From assembly GCA_029204225.1 (NCBI GenBank), contig MU832051.1, forward strand, positions 1 to 64,000: a stretch of 64,000 nucleotides of DNA. Direction: 5' to 3'. A model generated the notes under the pieces. That model searched no databases, was not told the DNA's origin, and saw nothing but the letters and a program-made list of their open reading frames with translations. The position numbers and the translations under genes are program-made. Source of the DNA: Diphasiastrum complanatum (Eukaryota; Streptophyta; Lycopodiopsida; Lycopodiales; Lycopodiaceae). Of this stretch, positions 33,480 to 44,433 are shown piece after piece (the stretch's first letter is position 1; each line of letters opens with the position of its first letter).

Positions 33480-34723
33480 TTATTTTGTTCTATTTTGAAA
33501 TGGCAATAAACATATAGTACTTAAGAGTCTTCCGTTGATGATAAATCTGAAATATGTTGGTAGATTGGTTTGTAATAGCATGAGCTCTGTGCTGATAAAA
33601 TCAAGCTTCCAATGCTCTTCCACCTCAACCATAGTCAAATATTCCTCATTGTAGATAATGCTTATCTCCATTCGGTTTGTGTGACCATTTAGTTCAAAGT
33701 CTTGATCCAGTGGTAGCCATGTACCTTCAATTTTCTTGTATCTCTGGTAGCTAAATGTGAGACTGAGCATTTGCTTTCCGATATCATAATGAAAGATCAT
33801 TGAGGACTTTTTAATCCTGCATTCTATGTCATTATTTGTTTTACTATCCCAGCCTTGATCCACGAGATCTAACAAAGTCTCATTTGATAAATCCTTGCAA
33901 ACAAATAAAGTTGGTGTCCTACGAACACTAGCACTCGAGAAAAAATCAACAAATATATGTAATGAAATAAAACAACTTAGTTGAACAATTTTCGAGCCTG
34001 TGCTTATCTTCATAGCATTTCTAATATCAATGAGTAGCTTGCATCTCAAGGATTTAGAAACAATGATGTCAGGAGTAGGCCACTCATCACCTTGAAAACT
34101 AGGCAATGGAATTGCTTCGAGCTTGCCAAAACTTCCATCTGTTTGTGGCGTATATAAAGATTCATAAAAATAGATACCACAATCTGCAAGCTCCTTTGGA
34201 CTTCTTCATCTGTATTGCAGCTTTTCAACATCAGAGTGAATCACGTCTAATATTCCTACAAGTGATTGTGCGGGCTCCCATTCACTTATGCATGATGGAT
34301 ATAAATCTGAAAGAAAAAAACAATGTTGAAGCATTTAAATCATAATCTGATGAGCATCAATAAAGAAAATCACCTATGATTGTTGTAGAGTGCATATGTT
34401 TTCATATACATACAATTACATTTTTGATGATCATGAGGATTGATATCATGTACTTTGATTTCTGAATGCATATATACATGTTGTACTAAGACTTCTGATA
34501 TAGACTGATCTCCCGGGGTAGTCGTAAACTCCAAATTGTTTGCGTTCCAATAAGTTTTGTAAGTCATTTTTGCTCTTTTCTTTTATCGAGAATTGTCTTT
34601 TGATGATGGATGCAGCAATACCCATGAGTTCTTCATATATTTTGTTGGCTTCCAGTTATCAGCTTCATCTTTCTCATTGTAAAGAATCACAGACTCGATT
34701 GTAGATCTGCGTCTCCTTGCCAT
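33480..34723 (-). pseudogene. Unrecognised gene-like sequence G1 (right arm)
   Basis: This is the mirror copy of 29,757-31,000, with the same 208-residue C-terminal frame and the same two in-frame stops. The intron-like donor differs: GTATGT here against GTAAGT in the left arm (position 34,410 versus 30,070), and the second ATG of the left arm is AAG here. The identical stops show that the sequence was already broken, or spliced differently, before duplication. Confidence 0.45.
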
Positions 34724-35169
34724 TGCTATTTTCAAAGCTTGGGCACCAAAAATCTCTCTGATATGATACCTGATTTCAATTTTTCATATCACATTTAATC
34801 TAATGTGAATGCCAACATAGTCACAGTTACTGCGTATACCATATTTATGTAACTGTACATACTATATTTCTATAACTGTAACTAGTATAGTTAGAAAATT
34901 TCACTATACTAACCAGCATAGTCAAGTAAATTTAACTTGAGGTATTGACATCGGACAGATTAGCACGTGTCGGGCAGGAAGAAGAAACCAATGGGATACG
35001 TCCATGCTGTCCGGACACAAATTTTCTCTATTGCATTTTTATTTTTTTAGTTAATTTGAACTACGTTATGTAGATTTCAAATTTGTGCATTTTGATTGGG
35101 CCTGGTCACGGTCAAAACTAAAAATAAAAATAAAAGTATCTTTACAAAGGGTCCTTTTTATATTGAGAA

Positions 35170-36131
35170 CTCCTCTAATGATCTCGAGGAAGATCTGAAG
35201 GTTTGACAGTCATAGTTGATGTTCCTAATTTATGAGGCCAATGAAATTCATCAGTTGTTGATGTATGTTCAAAATTGAGCAAACTGATTTTTTGTTCCTC
35301 GAAAAAGTCCATCCACCAATGTTGATCAAACTAATCAAAAAATGATAAGCTGCTTGAACACTTGATTCCAAAAAATTTAAATGAGACGAATGGATCAATC
35401 TCACGATATTCTCTTTGCGCCTTTTGTTCTTCTAGCAAGGACCTCAGGGGAGACAACACAACAAGCTTGATTTGAGCCGATGGAATGCTAAGCAAAAATC
35501 GAACTCCTTCAAGAGGTAGCCACGAAACTGAATTTGAAAATAGTTTGCCCCATAATGATATAATGTCTGATTTGTTACATTTGATTTTAAACTGGTGCTG
35601 AAAGCTAATATCATTAATATTAGCTACGCATTGCTCTGTTTCGTTGGACGCCTTAACATAATCACAAAAATCATATGTGTGTCTAATTAATGACACGTTT
35701 GGCTTTGGCACATATGATTCCTCAACAATGCTTTGAAGCACTGCTAATGAAAATGCTTTCTTGCATCTCAACCTCTTAGAAAATCAACTAAACATTTGAT
35801 CAATTTGATCGTGGGTATGTCCTACCAACAAAAATCCTATTTTTACTTTTTGAAAAAAAATTTCTCCACTAGCATAGACAAGTATGCCAAAACAGTTTGA
35901 TTTTTATTCTCCCTAGCAGTTTTCTCAAGCTGCAAATAAAGTATTTTTGGAAAATTTTCACCAAATTTGCAAATTATCTTATGTACAATGGTGAACGTCA
36001 AATTTGAATCATTTCGAACATTTGGATAATTAAAAAGACCTTGGACTCCAAAGTGCCATTAGCTCTCCAATTTTGAGAATCAACCAATTGCAGCAATAAG
36101 ACATTTTCGTTAAACTGAGGCTATTCGTGAA
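35170..36131 (-). pseudogene. DUF7869-type (GHTH-ID) protein fragment, copy 1
   Basis: The minus strand reads HFGVQGLFNYPNVRNDSNL, then YLQLEKTARENKNQTVLAYL (where better kept members have DN-ENKN), then VGHTHDQIDQMFS. It goes on with RCKKAFSLAVLQS, NVSLIRHTYDFCDYV, SWLPLEGVRFLLSIP and finally QHWWMDFF and VKPSDLPRDH at the palindrome edge. This order is that of the DUF7869 domain known from transposon-like genes of many eukaryotes, with the GHTHxxIDxxF motif as its signature. A stop follows the IDQMFS motif and a frameshift near 35,855 precedes it. The N-terminus is missing. The function is unknown; an element-encoded protein is the likely context. Confidence 0.75.
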
Positions 36132-37530
36132 AAAATAGTTTTTGTGATAAAGACTAGCGACAATAAGCACTTGGTTTTATGTAAGCGAATGAGGATCTAC
36201 GCTTTTCCAAGTGACGATCGAAGATGCCAATGCAAAGCGGAGCGACATCGTCCAATATGAGTTGCAGTGGGTCCTGCAACACATTAGGGGTGGGACGATG
36301 TTGGCTGATTCTGACAAATCCCCAAGATACCCGGACAGAGCAACTCAAGAGCACCTCTCACCTTAGACCGAGGAGGTCTCTGAGAAGACGAGACTAATGA
36401 AGACTGAGAGCCGAGTATGAGAGTTGAGAAATACTAGCTAGGAAAGACATGCAAGAACTATGTAAGTCTACGGTCTCAAGGAAAAAATTTGATCTGCAGG
36501 TTGCACAAAATTTGATAATCAGTCTCAAGGGGATGGATTCATCAAAACTTGGTGGTAGAAACAGTTTTGGATGGACGGTTTGGTAACGCTAAGGAAATAT
36601 GATGAAGGCTTGGTGGTAGGGTGAAGGAAATGATAGTTTTATAATTGCAACCTTGGACCCTTGCAATGTCGAGCTTTGACCACCACTTGCTGGAGAGGAG
36701 CTTGCTTTATTTGCAGGTTCACAGTTGTCTTCATCTTTCTTTTTTTTCTACAGCTCTTTCTTTTGATCCATTACTTTTGGATCTCTTTGGGCTTCATCAA
36801 CTATCATTGCTCCAGAGAGTCTCTTTTGATCAAGATTGATCTGACTCATCCGTTGCTTAGGTTTTGTCCTTTTCTCCTCAGCTTCTTTGCTTAATTTCTG
36901 ATGTCTTCTAGCTACTTCGCCTGCTTTTGTAGGTCTTTTTTGGTTGAACAACCAATATAGGTGGTAGTTGGTCTCCGCAAGACACTTGCAATGATCTATC
37001 AGCTGCTTCGGTAAGACTATCAAAAACTGAGAATTTCTCAGAAGAACAGTAAATTGATGATAAACAAACAGATGGAAGGGAGGCTGGTGGTGACAACGGT
37101 AGATGGTGTGGATGATAGACATGAGAATGGGCGCAGAAGTATGGCAAGAGGTTGGTTGAAAAAGGAGACTGATTTTCCAATGCTTGTGTTTCCCTTTTCT
37201 AAAGGATCTTTGTCATGACTGGAATACTTCTTCTGATTGAGTCTCTTCGGATTATCCATCTGTCTTCTTTAGCCTTGTCTTTTCATATTTGACTTGTGAC
37301 CTTGGCTATCGATCTTGCTGATGTTGTTGTTGGAAGCGTAATTGCTCCAGTGGATGATCTTGTCGCAAATTCTTTCGTTTTGTTTCGTTTCGTTTCGCAA
37401 TCTGTATGCTTTCGGCATGAATCAATGTCAGAGATCGTTTAAGTTTCGCTTTTCTTCGTTTCGTTTTGTTTTCACTTAGAATTCGTCTTGTTTCATTTTG
37501 TCCCTGCTGTGGTATTAGGATATCTTACAT
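36132..37530 (+). mobile_element. Unassigned DNA ending in a copia LTR
   Basis: No gene is supported in 36.1-37.3 kb. The right part (about 37.26-37.53 kb) should be a 5' LTR, because it ends CTTACA just before a primer-binding site. It contains a degenerate TTTCG/TTTTG pentamer run (37,370-37,400 and 37,440-37,475). The LTR start is not defined. Confidence 0.45.
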
Positions 37531-37543
37531 TGGTATCAGAGCC
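37531..37543 (+). other. Copia primer-binding site
   Basis: TGGTATCAGAGCC, complementary to the 3' end of initiator tRNA-Met in plants, one base after an LTR-like CTTACAT end and 305 bp before a copia gag. Confidence 0.85.
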
Positions 37544-37847
37544 ATCTCCTTCTTTGGGAGCTTAGTAACTACAATAGGTTACAGATTCTGCTTGATCTAA
37601 CACGAATTATTCTCAAATAGAAATAATTCGAGTTTCAAAAAAGTTTTGCGAATCGTCCGAGGTTTTGTTTATCAGTTTGTCACCAGAGTTTTAGCTAGGA
37701 TTTTATATTTTTTTGAGAACAATTTTTTGTATCAATGGTATCACAGCCAACCTTGTCATAGTCTGACTTAGCCGAAACGCTATCAGATCAAAGGAGCTAA
37801 GCATTCAAACAATCAGCCATCAACAAGTGAACACAAATTCATAAGCA

Positions 37848-38282
37848 ATGGCTTTAATCAGTAGCATACAATCCAAGATCTGTATAGTTAAGACCTTGTT
37901 GATACTAAACGGTGAAGGCTTATTCCCCTGGGTAGATGGCACAGAGGAAATGCCTACAACATCAAACAAAGATCTACGTGAATGGAGGGAGAAAAATGAC
38001 AAGGCAATAGTCTTGCTATCATCATCCATCGAGCATAGTCTCACACTTGACCTGACTACACTCTCCAAAGCAAAGGAGATGTGGGATACACTGCTCATGA
38101 GATTTCAAACGAAATCACGCAGTCAAATAATGATGCTGGAAGATCAGCTGACAAACCTATAGTGGTATGGCAAAGATCTCACTTCCTTTATTAGGAAGAT
38201 GAGATGCCCAGCTAGCATCACTGTAGAAAAGCATCTGGAACTCTGCATCACGAGAATAACACAATCCAAAATCTTTCGTTAA
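37848..38282 (+). pseudogene. Ty1/copia Gag N-terminal fragment
   Basis: The 104-codon frame starts MALISSIQSKICIVKTLLIL and includes NGEGLFPWVDGTEEMP, REKNDKAIVLLSSSIEHSL and AKEMWDTLLMRFQTKSRSQI, the Gag helix pattern of copia (UBN2-type). A stop at 38,160 is followed by a little more in-frame Gag. It ends at 38,282, where a copia pol fragment on the opposite strand begins. Confidence 0.75.
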
Positions 38283-40330
38283 TTGAGGGTATTGCGAAAT
38301 TTATTTTGCAATCTTCCAATGAGTCGAACTTGGATTTGTACTGAATTGGCTCATCCTGAACACAGCATAAGCAATGTCAGGACGTTTGCTACATCAATTC
38401 TCTTTCTTCTTCAGTCTTTGGACAATCTTCATTCGTCAAGACTGTTCCTGCAAGCATTGGAGTATTCGCTCCTTTGCAATTCAGCATCTCAAAATCTTCT
38501 AAGATCTTCTGGGTATATTTGGACTAATGAAGGTACAATTTACCTTCCTCATAGTCAGTGTCAATCTGTAAGCCAAGATAACATCTAGCTTCTTTGAGGT
38601 TTGCAATCTCAAAATGTTGCGAGATATCATACTTCACCTTAGCAATAAGCTCCTCACTCTTGTAGAGTATCAAAGTGTCGTCCACATACACAACTACATG
38701 ATGATCTTTCCATCTGTAATTCTTACATAAACATTGGAATTAGCTATTAGTGGCTTGAATCCTAAGGATTTCAAGACTTGATCTTTCTTTTCATACCATT
38801 GTCGCGCTGACTACTTCAGACCGTAGATTCTCCTATGCATTCTACATGCATAAGTAGGAAGTGAATTCGAGATGTAGCCTAGGGGTTGATCCATGTAGAC
38901 TTCTTCGTCTAGCTCACCACGCAAGAAGGATGTCTTCCCATCCACGATGTGAATCCTAAGATCATAAGCAGCTGCATATGCAAATAGTGAACATAGGGAC
39001 GAATGTTTCATGACAGCATAGTCAATACCATATCTTTGAGAAAATCCCTTTCCTACAAGTCTTGCTTTATACTTTGAGATATCTCCATCCGGTCCATACT
39101 TCTTGTATACCCACTTGTATTTTACAGTCTTTCGCTTATCTAGTGATGGCTGCAACGTCCATACCTAATTCTTCCTCATGGATTTCATCCCGTCATTCAT
39201 GGCTTGTATCCTTTTTCCTTCTCTGGACATTCAATTGCTTCCTCGAATGTCTGTGGTTCACCACCGAATCCACAAAACTCTTCTGACATAGAAGTTGAGT
39301 TGCCTGGCACAAATCTTGATGGCGCTCTTCGTTCTCTTGTCGATCTTCTAGGAGATCCTTTTGGAACTGCAATGCTCTTGTTTTCATCTACTCTGCTAGG
39401 TTCGAAACCATTTTGATTTACATATATTGTAGCAGTAGGCTAGCTTGTGAATTTTTTTTTGTCTGATTCGTCACTTGAATGAGGTGTGACTCAAACATCT
39501 TTGTCTGAGTGTTCGTCCTCTGCTCCCTCTGTCACAGTTGGTAGATCATAGTATTGTCTTCCAAGGACTTCATAACTAACAGGGTCATCGTTGGCCATTG
39601 TTCTGCTCTCATCAAATTTGACATCTCCGATTGTCTTCACTGTGTTTGTCTCTGGCATATAGACTCTATAGTATGACAAATTATTGTCATATCCTACAAG
39701 ATATCCTTGTTCTGCTTTCTCATCAAGCTTCTTTCGAAGCTTGTCAAGAACATGTGCATATGCTGCACATCCAAAGATTCGAATGTGAGTCAGATTGGGT
39801 CTTATACCCCACCATAGCTCGTGTGGTGTTGTGTGAGGAATACCAGATTTTACTATCTTGTTTTGAATGTAAGTAGCTGTAGCTATTGCTTCAGCCCACA
39901 ACATTCTTGGAGCCTTCGAATAGGCCATCATGCATCTAGCAGCTTTCATTAGAGTCATGTTCTTTCTTTCTACAACACCGTTGTATTGCGGTGTGTAAGA
40001 TGCAGTTCTTCTGTGAATGAATCAGTGAATCAATTTGAGATGTATTTTCCACCTCGATCTGTTTTGATCTGCTTCGTTTTACTTCATGTGAACTTGTCAA
40101 ATGCTGCTGATTTATTGTGAATAAAGTAGACTCTGGCAAACTTACTGTAGCCTCCTACTAAGATCACGTTGCAAGGTCCACAGATGTCAGAATGCACTAA
40201 CTCCAGAATCTTGGTCGTTCTGTAGGAGTCCTTCATGAAAGGAGTATGTGACATCTTACCCTTCAAACATGCATCAGAGGTCATCGAACTGGTTGCATTC
40301 GAGATACTCACCCTTGTGATTGCTCCATGA
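38283..40330 (-). pseudogene. Ty1/copia integrase-RT fragment (opposite strand)
   Basis: Going down the minus strand: pre-integrase and integrase start (40,311-40,100; DSYRTTKILELVHSDICGPC), integrase core (VVERKN and MMAYSKAPRMLWAEAIATAT at 39,980-39,900), integrase C-terminal part (FGCAAYAHVLDKLRKKLDE, GYLVGYDNNLSYYRVYMP), and RT start (YKWVYKKYGPDGDISKYKAR, VGKGFSQRYGIDY at 39,140-39,020). Then follow HIVDGKTSFLRGELDEEVYM and the catalytic block VYVDDTLILYKSEELIAKV near 38,700, YLGLQIDTDYEEGK, and the region before RNase H. Several stops occur. It is the same family as the element at 60-62 kb. It is bounded on both sides by plus-strand copia pieces. Confidence 0.9.
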
Positions 40331-40377
40331 TGGCTTGCAACATTATTGTTGTGTGTGTCTTATGTGTCAAAATTAGG

Positions 40378-42220
40378 GCGAAAAACTAGCAAAGCTTCAA
40401 ATCTCGGTCAGTCGTGACGTTGTCTTTCTTAAAGACAAATTCTACAATTTCAAGCAGAAGCAACCAATGCAAGAGCATGCCATAGCAGCTCCATCCTCCA
40501 TCGATAGACAATGACCTATGACTCTTTAAACAACGAAGTTCATTCCAACTAGTCCACTTACCGTCGATGGGCCTAGACCTATGATTTTTCAACCACAAGA
40601 TGGTACGATTCTAGTCATTCACCAAGGAGAATCTTCTACTCAAGCACCTGCAGTTCGAAGGTCTGCAAGACAATGACAACAACTTATCGTTTCACCCCTC
40701 AAGTCTTCATCAGTCATGATGAACCTTTCACTATTGTAGAATCATTGTCAATGCCTGATGCAGACAAATGGAAAGCTGCCATGAATGCTAAGTATCAGTC
40801 TCTAATGAAGAACAAGACCTGGAGTCTTGTCAATCCTCCTATAGGTGTAAAACCAATTGACTTAAAGAGGGATGAAGCTTAAACCATATCGATCAATATC
40901 CAAATGGTGGTTAAAGGGTTTGAACAAGTATATGGGATAAACTACATTGAGACCTTTAATCCAGTGGTAAAGCATCATTCTATTTGTACCTTATTGGCTA
41001 TAGTTGTTGTAGAAGATCTAGACATTCACCAAGTGGATGTCTAGACAACATTCCTACACGGATATATATAGGAAGATGTGTTCATCTATCAACTAGAAGG
41101 TTACGTCCTTCAAGGCAAGGAGCATCCAGTATGTAGATTGCATAAGGTATTATATGGTCTAAAGTAAGCTCCAAGGGAATGGTACGATAGAATCAATCAT
41201 TTCTTGTTGTAACACAACTTTACCTCCTATTCCACAGACTCGAATGTGTATCTAAAATGGAAAGGACCAAGTTTTGTCATAATAGCACTATACGTTGATG
41301 ATTCTCTAATCATTAGCCATTTAAATCAATTTTTGCTAGAAACCAAATCCTTATTCTCATCAGAAGCCGCGATGACTAATTTAGGTCCAGTCCATTATCT
41401 TCTTGGTATGGAGATCAGCAGAGATTGTGTGAGCAGAAGGATCACCATAAGCCAAAAATATTATCTAATCAATGTACTTCACAGATATGGCATGGAGGAT
41501 TGCAAACCCATAGATATTCCTATGGATCTAGGATGCAAGCTATCCAAAGACATGTGCCCCATAACAAAGGCAGATCAACAAGAAATGTGCAAGTACCCCT
41601 ATCAGTCAGTCATAGGTTCTATCATGTACTCTATGATCCGCACACGACCCGATCTTGCATATGTTGTAAGCACATTGTCGCAATTCATGTCCAATCTAGG
41701 CCTACAACACTGGAAATCCCTGCAAAGAGTTCTGAAGTACATTGAAGCCTCAAAGCACTATGCCTTGAGTTACAACGGCAACACAAAAGCTGCACTCACA
41801 TTGACTACCTATTCAGATTCCAATTGGGCAGGAGACATGGATACCAAAAAATCCACATCAGGTTATATTTGTTTCCTTGTAGGAGGACCCATTTCATGGA
41901 ACAATAGAAAGTAGAAATGCATTTTATTGTCCTCCATAGAATCTGAATACATTGTAGCTACATCAACAGTGGAGGAGATCATTTGGCTGAGGAGGCTGCT
42001 GTAGGATCTGCAATTCCCATAGATCGGTCCAACAATACTCCAGTGCGACAATCAGAGCTGCATAGCTCTATCTCTGAACCCACATACTCATGCTAGAACT
42101 AAACACATAGAAGTTCAGTTCGATTTTCTTAGAGAGAAAGTTCAGAACCAAGATGTTGTACTAAGTTATTGTCATACATATAGTATGTTGGCTGATATTT
42201 CAAAGATCAAATGACCAGAA
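40378..42220 (+). pseudogene. Ty1/copia integrase end, RT and RNase H
   Basis: It begins with the integrase tail (VSRDVVFLKDKFYNFKQ). RT starts at 40,750 with DADKWKAAMNAKYQSLMKNK and TWSLVNPP. After stops at 40,880, 41,043 and 41,165 comes the longest clean part, 41,246-41,914: ALYVDDSLII (catalytic YVDD), LGPVHYLLGMEIS, MYSMIRTRPDLAYVVSTLSQ and YSDSNWAGDMDTKKSTSGYI (the SDSNWA RNase H motif). The rest of RNase H runs to about 42,210 with LSPHTHARTKHIEVQ-like and MLADISKIK-like pieces. It belongs to another family than its neighbours. Confidence 0.9.
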
Positions 42221-42761
42221 TGGGTCTTACAGTAGCTGACTCCTTAGAGTTAGTGATCATAGAGAGTGAGTGAGAGAGAGAGAAATTCAGAACGTAGCAA
42301 TTGTCTTGAATCTGTAAGTAGGATCACGCGCTTGTCAAGGCAATTGTATTGTGATATGATTGTTGTTACTACAACTTCATTATATAGATTTGTTATTGTT
42401 CTATATCCTTTTTCTTGTTGAATGATAACTCTCACTCCTCTTACACAAACACTATTATCATAGAGTTGTATGGTTGTCTTTGATGCCTAAATTGATTCTA
42501 CATTCTCTTCATTCCAGGTTATCAGTACTAGAGGATTGCATGGCTGTCTCAGATGCCTAATCATCTTCGCAATCTCTCTTTCACGGTAGTCTAAGACTCC
42601 TATGCTGATAATCCGATTTAACGGCTCATAAAACTTCATTCTCTAAGTAATCCATGATCCTGCTATCAATAATTTTTTGTTTTCTTTAGTTGACATCAAT
42701 CCAAACGTCAACCGAAGTGGTATCAGAGTTGATAATTCACAATTCATCCGATCCCACAGAT
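42221..42761 (+). mobile_element. Probable copia LTR region
   Basis: It lies between the RNase H end and two primer-binding-like sites, TGGTATCAGAG at 42,718 and TGGTATCAGAGCC at 42,762. A phrase of the form GTTGTATGG-TTGTCTTTGATGCCTAA recurs once within it (42,465-42,490 and 42,535-42,560). The LTR ends are uncertain. Confidence 0.45.
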
Positions 42762-42776
42762 TGGTATCAGAGCCCA

Positions 42777-42875
42777 CAAGTTTGGTGGTGATGCTTGTTT
42801 CATTACAAAGGAAGAAATCTTGGTTGCTAGGGGCAATAGACAAGGTAGACTTCTCAAGCTTGATGCTTTTGTTAT
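42777..42875 (+). pseudogene. Copia pre-integrase fragment
   Basis: The frame reads KFGGDACFITKEEILVARGN and RQGRLLKLDAFVMANKK. It is nearly identical to the end of the minus-strand element at 5,178-5,270 but continues further. It is joined directly to a primer-binding site on the left, so gag has been deleted. Confidence 0.8.
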
Positions 42876-43557
42876 GGCTAACAAAAAGGATGGAATCGAA
42901 AAGGAGATTGGTCTCAGCTTTCCAAAGCTACCTTTTAGCATCAATAATATTGGTGGATCTTATGCAAAGTCTAAAAAGCTTCCTTATGCTAGATCTAGGT
43001 CGAGATCTAATATGCTTCTTGGAGATGTTCATCTTTGTGCTAACTTGGCTAGTCTTGAGGATAATGATGGTGTCTCAATGGTTCTTCATGGCAAGTGCAA
43101 GCATGCAAAAGGTAATGAAAGATCTAGCTTCATCAATGGAGGTGAAGGTTCTCCCTTGAAAAGACTGTTGTTAATGATTTCTTTGATCATATGGAAAAAG
43201 ATGTTGCTAGGTGCATGTATGAAGAGGTGGCTCTTCTACATTCTTTTGTTATGATTCCAAGAAAGTCATTTTTGCAGCAAGTGGAGTCACATGTCTTCAT
43301 AAAGAGAGTACAAATGGTTCTATCACGAGACTTGGTGAGGGAGATAGTCACAAGTCAAGAAGAAGAGAAGTATGTGAAGAGTTTAAAGTAGGATGTACTT
43401 TGATTGATGTCATTGTGAATAATAGTGAGGAAGAATCATTATCGTATGAGTCATTACCTAAACTATTGAGCAGAAGTTCTTGTTTGAAAAAAAAAGAGTA
43501 CTTCAATCATCCTTATGTTGAAGGTACTAATCATTTTTTTTATGGCTTCTAATATTT
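42876..43557 (+). pseudogene. Unrecognised reading frames in a possible non-autonomous LTR element
   Basis: After FVMANKK the frame leaves the copia pattern: it goes on with IGLSFPKLPFSINNIGG, YARSRSRSNMLLGDVHLCAN and GERSSF-like sequence to 43,150. After a frameshift it gives VVNDFFDHMEKDVARCMYEE, VALLHSFVMIPRKSFLQQ and SRDLVREIVTSQEEEKY, stopping at 43,389. No integrase motif is present, although integrase is expected here. I recognise no family. Confidence 0.4.
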
Positions 43558-44433
43558 TTGAGGTTTCTACTTCTTATGATAATCATTAAGAGGGAGTCTT
43601 ATAAAGGAAAGGGCATTGAAAGATTGGTTCTTGGGAAGATCCAAGTCATGGATCTCACATCTCTTCATCAACTCAACGTATTCTATGATTGTGAATTGAT
43701 TACTCATAATCAAGATGTCAAAAGGTCGGTTGAAGAAGACTACATGGAGCAAATTGAGAGGCAATTTCTTCAAGGCAAGGGAGATCTCATTGGTGAGCTT
43801 ATTGAGTTTTTTTATGGACTCAAGAGGGCTGGATTTATTGGGTTTGATACTCATCTTCACCTACTCTACTTCATGTTGGATGGAAATTTTAGAATCTATC
43901 TTTTGATTTATGATGGCGACATTGATGGCATTGTATTCACTAACCTTTGTGGAAATTCAAGATCAAGCATTGATGAGATCTTGTTGGATCTAGATCATAT
44001 GTTTGAGAGGGATTATTTCCAGAGGTTCAGGTCTGAAGATATTCATATCTTTGATATCTTTGATGTTCAAGAGAAAGGTAAGCAAGTGGAAGCGACTCAC
44101 TTTGGTTTACTCACATGTTTTGGAGAATCTTCTTGTGTAGATGATGCTATGCAAGTGGATATTGGTTCTCATGGTTTTCATATTGGAAAATCAAGTAATA
44201 GATCTAAAAATCAAGTCATGGTTTTCAATGACTTTGATGGTCAAGAGGAAGATCAAGAGGTTGGTCTCAAAGGGCTTCAACAACACAAAAGGAACGGTGG
44301 TAATTTGGAGCTAGTCAAGAGCATCAAAGGAAGGTCAATCGGCAAAGATGTTATGGATCTATTTTTGCAGGTGTATGAAGACTCAAGTAAGGTCAAAGGA
44401 GTATCAAGGAAGTGTTGTTCAAGTTTACTTTAG
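43558..44433 (+). CDS. Unrecognised 291-codon open frame
   Basis: This is the longest uninterrupted frame in the window. Parts: a short hydrophobic start that may be spurious, a charged segment (SVEEDYMEQIERQFLQGKGD) around residue 58, a hydrophobic middle (LHLLYFMLDGNFRIYLLIYD) around 102-121, and an acidic, Asp/Glu-rich part (SSIDEILLDLDHMFERDYFQ, DIHIFDIFDVQEKGK) around 136-175. A Gly/His/Lys-rich end follows (GSHGFHIGKSSNRSKNQVMV). No domain is recognised. It overlaps the next frame (44,348) and lies between a copia fragment and an LTR start on the same strand. It could be cargo of a non-autonomous LTR element or a captured host gene piece. Confidence 0.4.
   Translation: MRFLLLMIIIKRESYKGKGIERLVLGKIQVMDLTSLHQLNVFYDCELITHNQDVKRSVEEDYMEQIERQFLQGKGDLIGELIEFFYGLKRAGFIGFDTHLHLLYFMLDGNFRIYLLIYDGDIDGIVFTNLCGNSRSSIDEILLDLDHMFERDYFQRFRSEDIHIFDIFDVQEKGKQVEATHFGLLTCFGESSCVDDAMQVDIGSHGFHIGKSSNRSKNQVMVFNDFDGQEEDQEVGLKGLQQHKRNGGNLELVKSIKGRSIGKDVMDLFLQVYEDSSKVKGVSRKCCSSLL

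Larger units (their letters stand above)
32642..35229. repeat. Right arm of the palindrome (2588 bp), probable source copy
   Basis: It is the inverted partner of 29,251-31,838. At its outer edge the DUF7869-like reading frame crosses position 35,229 without a break, whereas the left arm's edge abuts a gypsy knuckle. That makes the right arm the likely original and the left arm the copy. Confidence 0.95.

Noticed and set aside
29251..35229. Palindrome as one fold-back transposon with long terminal inverted repeats
   Set aside because: No target-site duplication flanks it, and the DUF7869-like gene runs through the right edge, so the edge is not an element end.
37735..37750. Second primer-binding-like site (TGGTATCACAGCC)
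   Set aside because: It differs at a position important for tRNA pairing and lies 200 bp inside the leader of the better site at 37,531.
42718..42728. TGGTATCAGAG as the true primer-binding site of the 42.8-45.0 kb element
   Set aside because: The site at 42,762 matches longer (13 bases). The upstream one may be a relic of another LTR; not decided, so not annotated separately.
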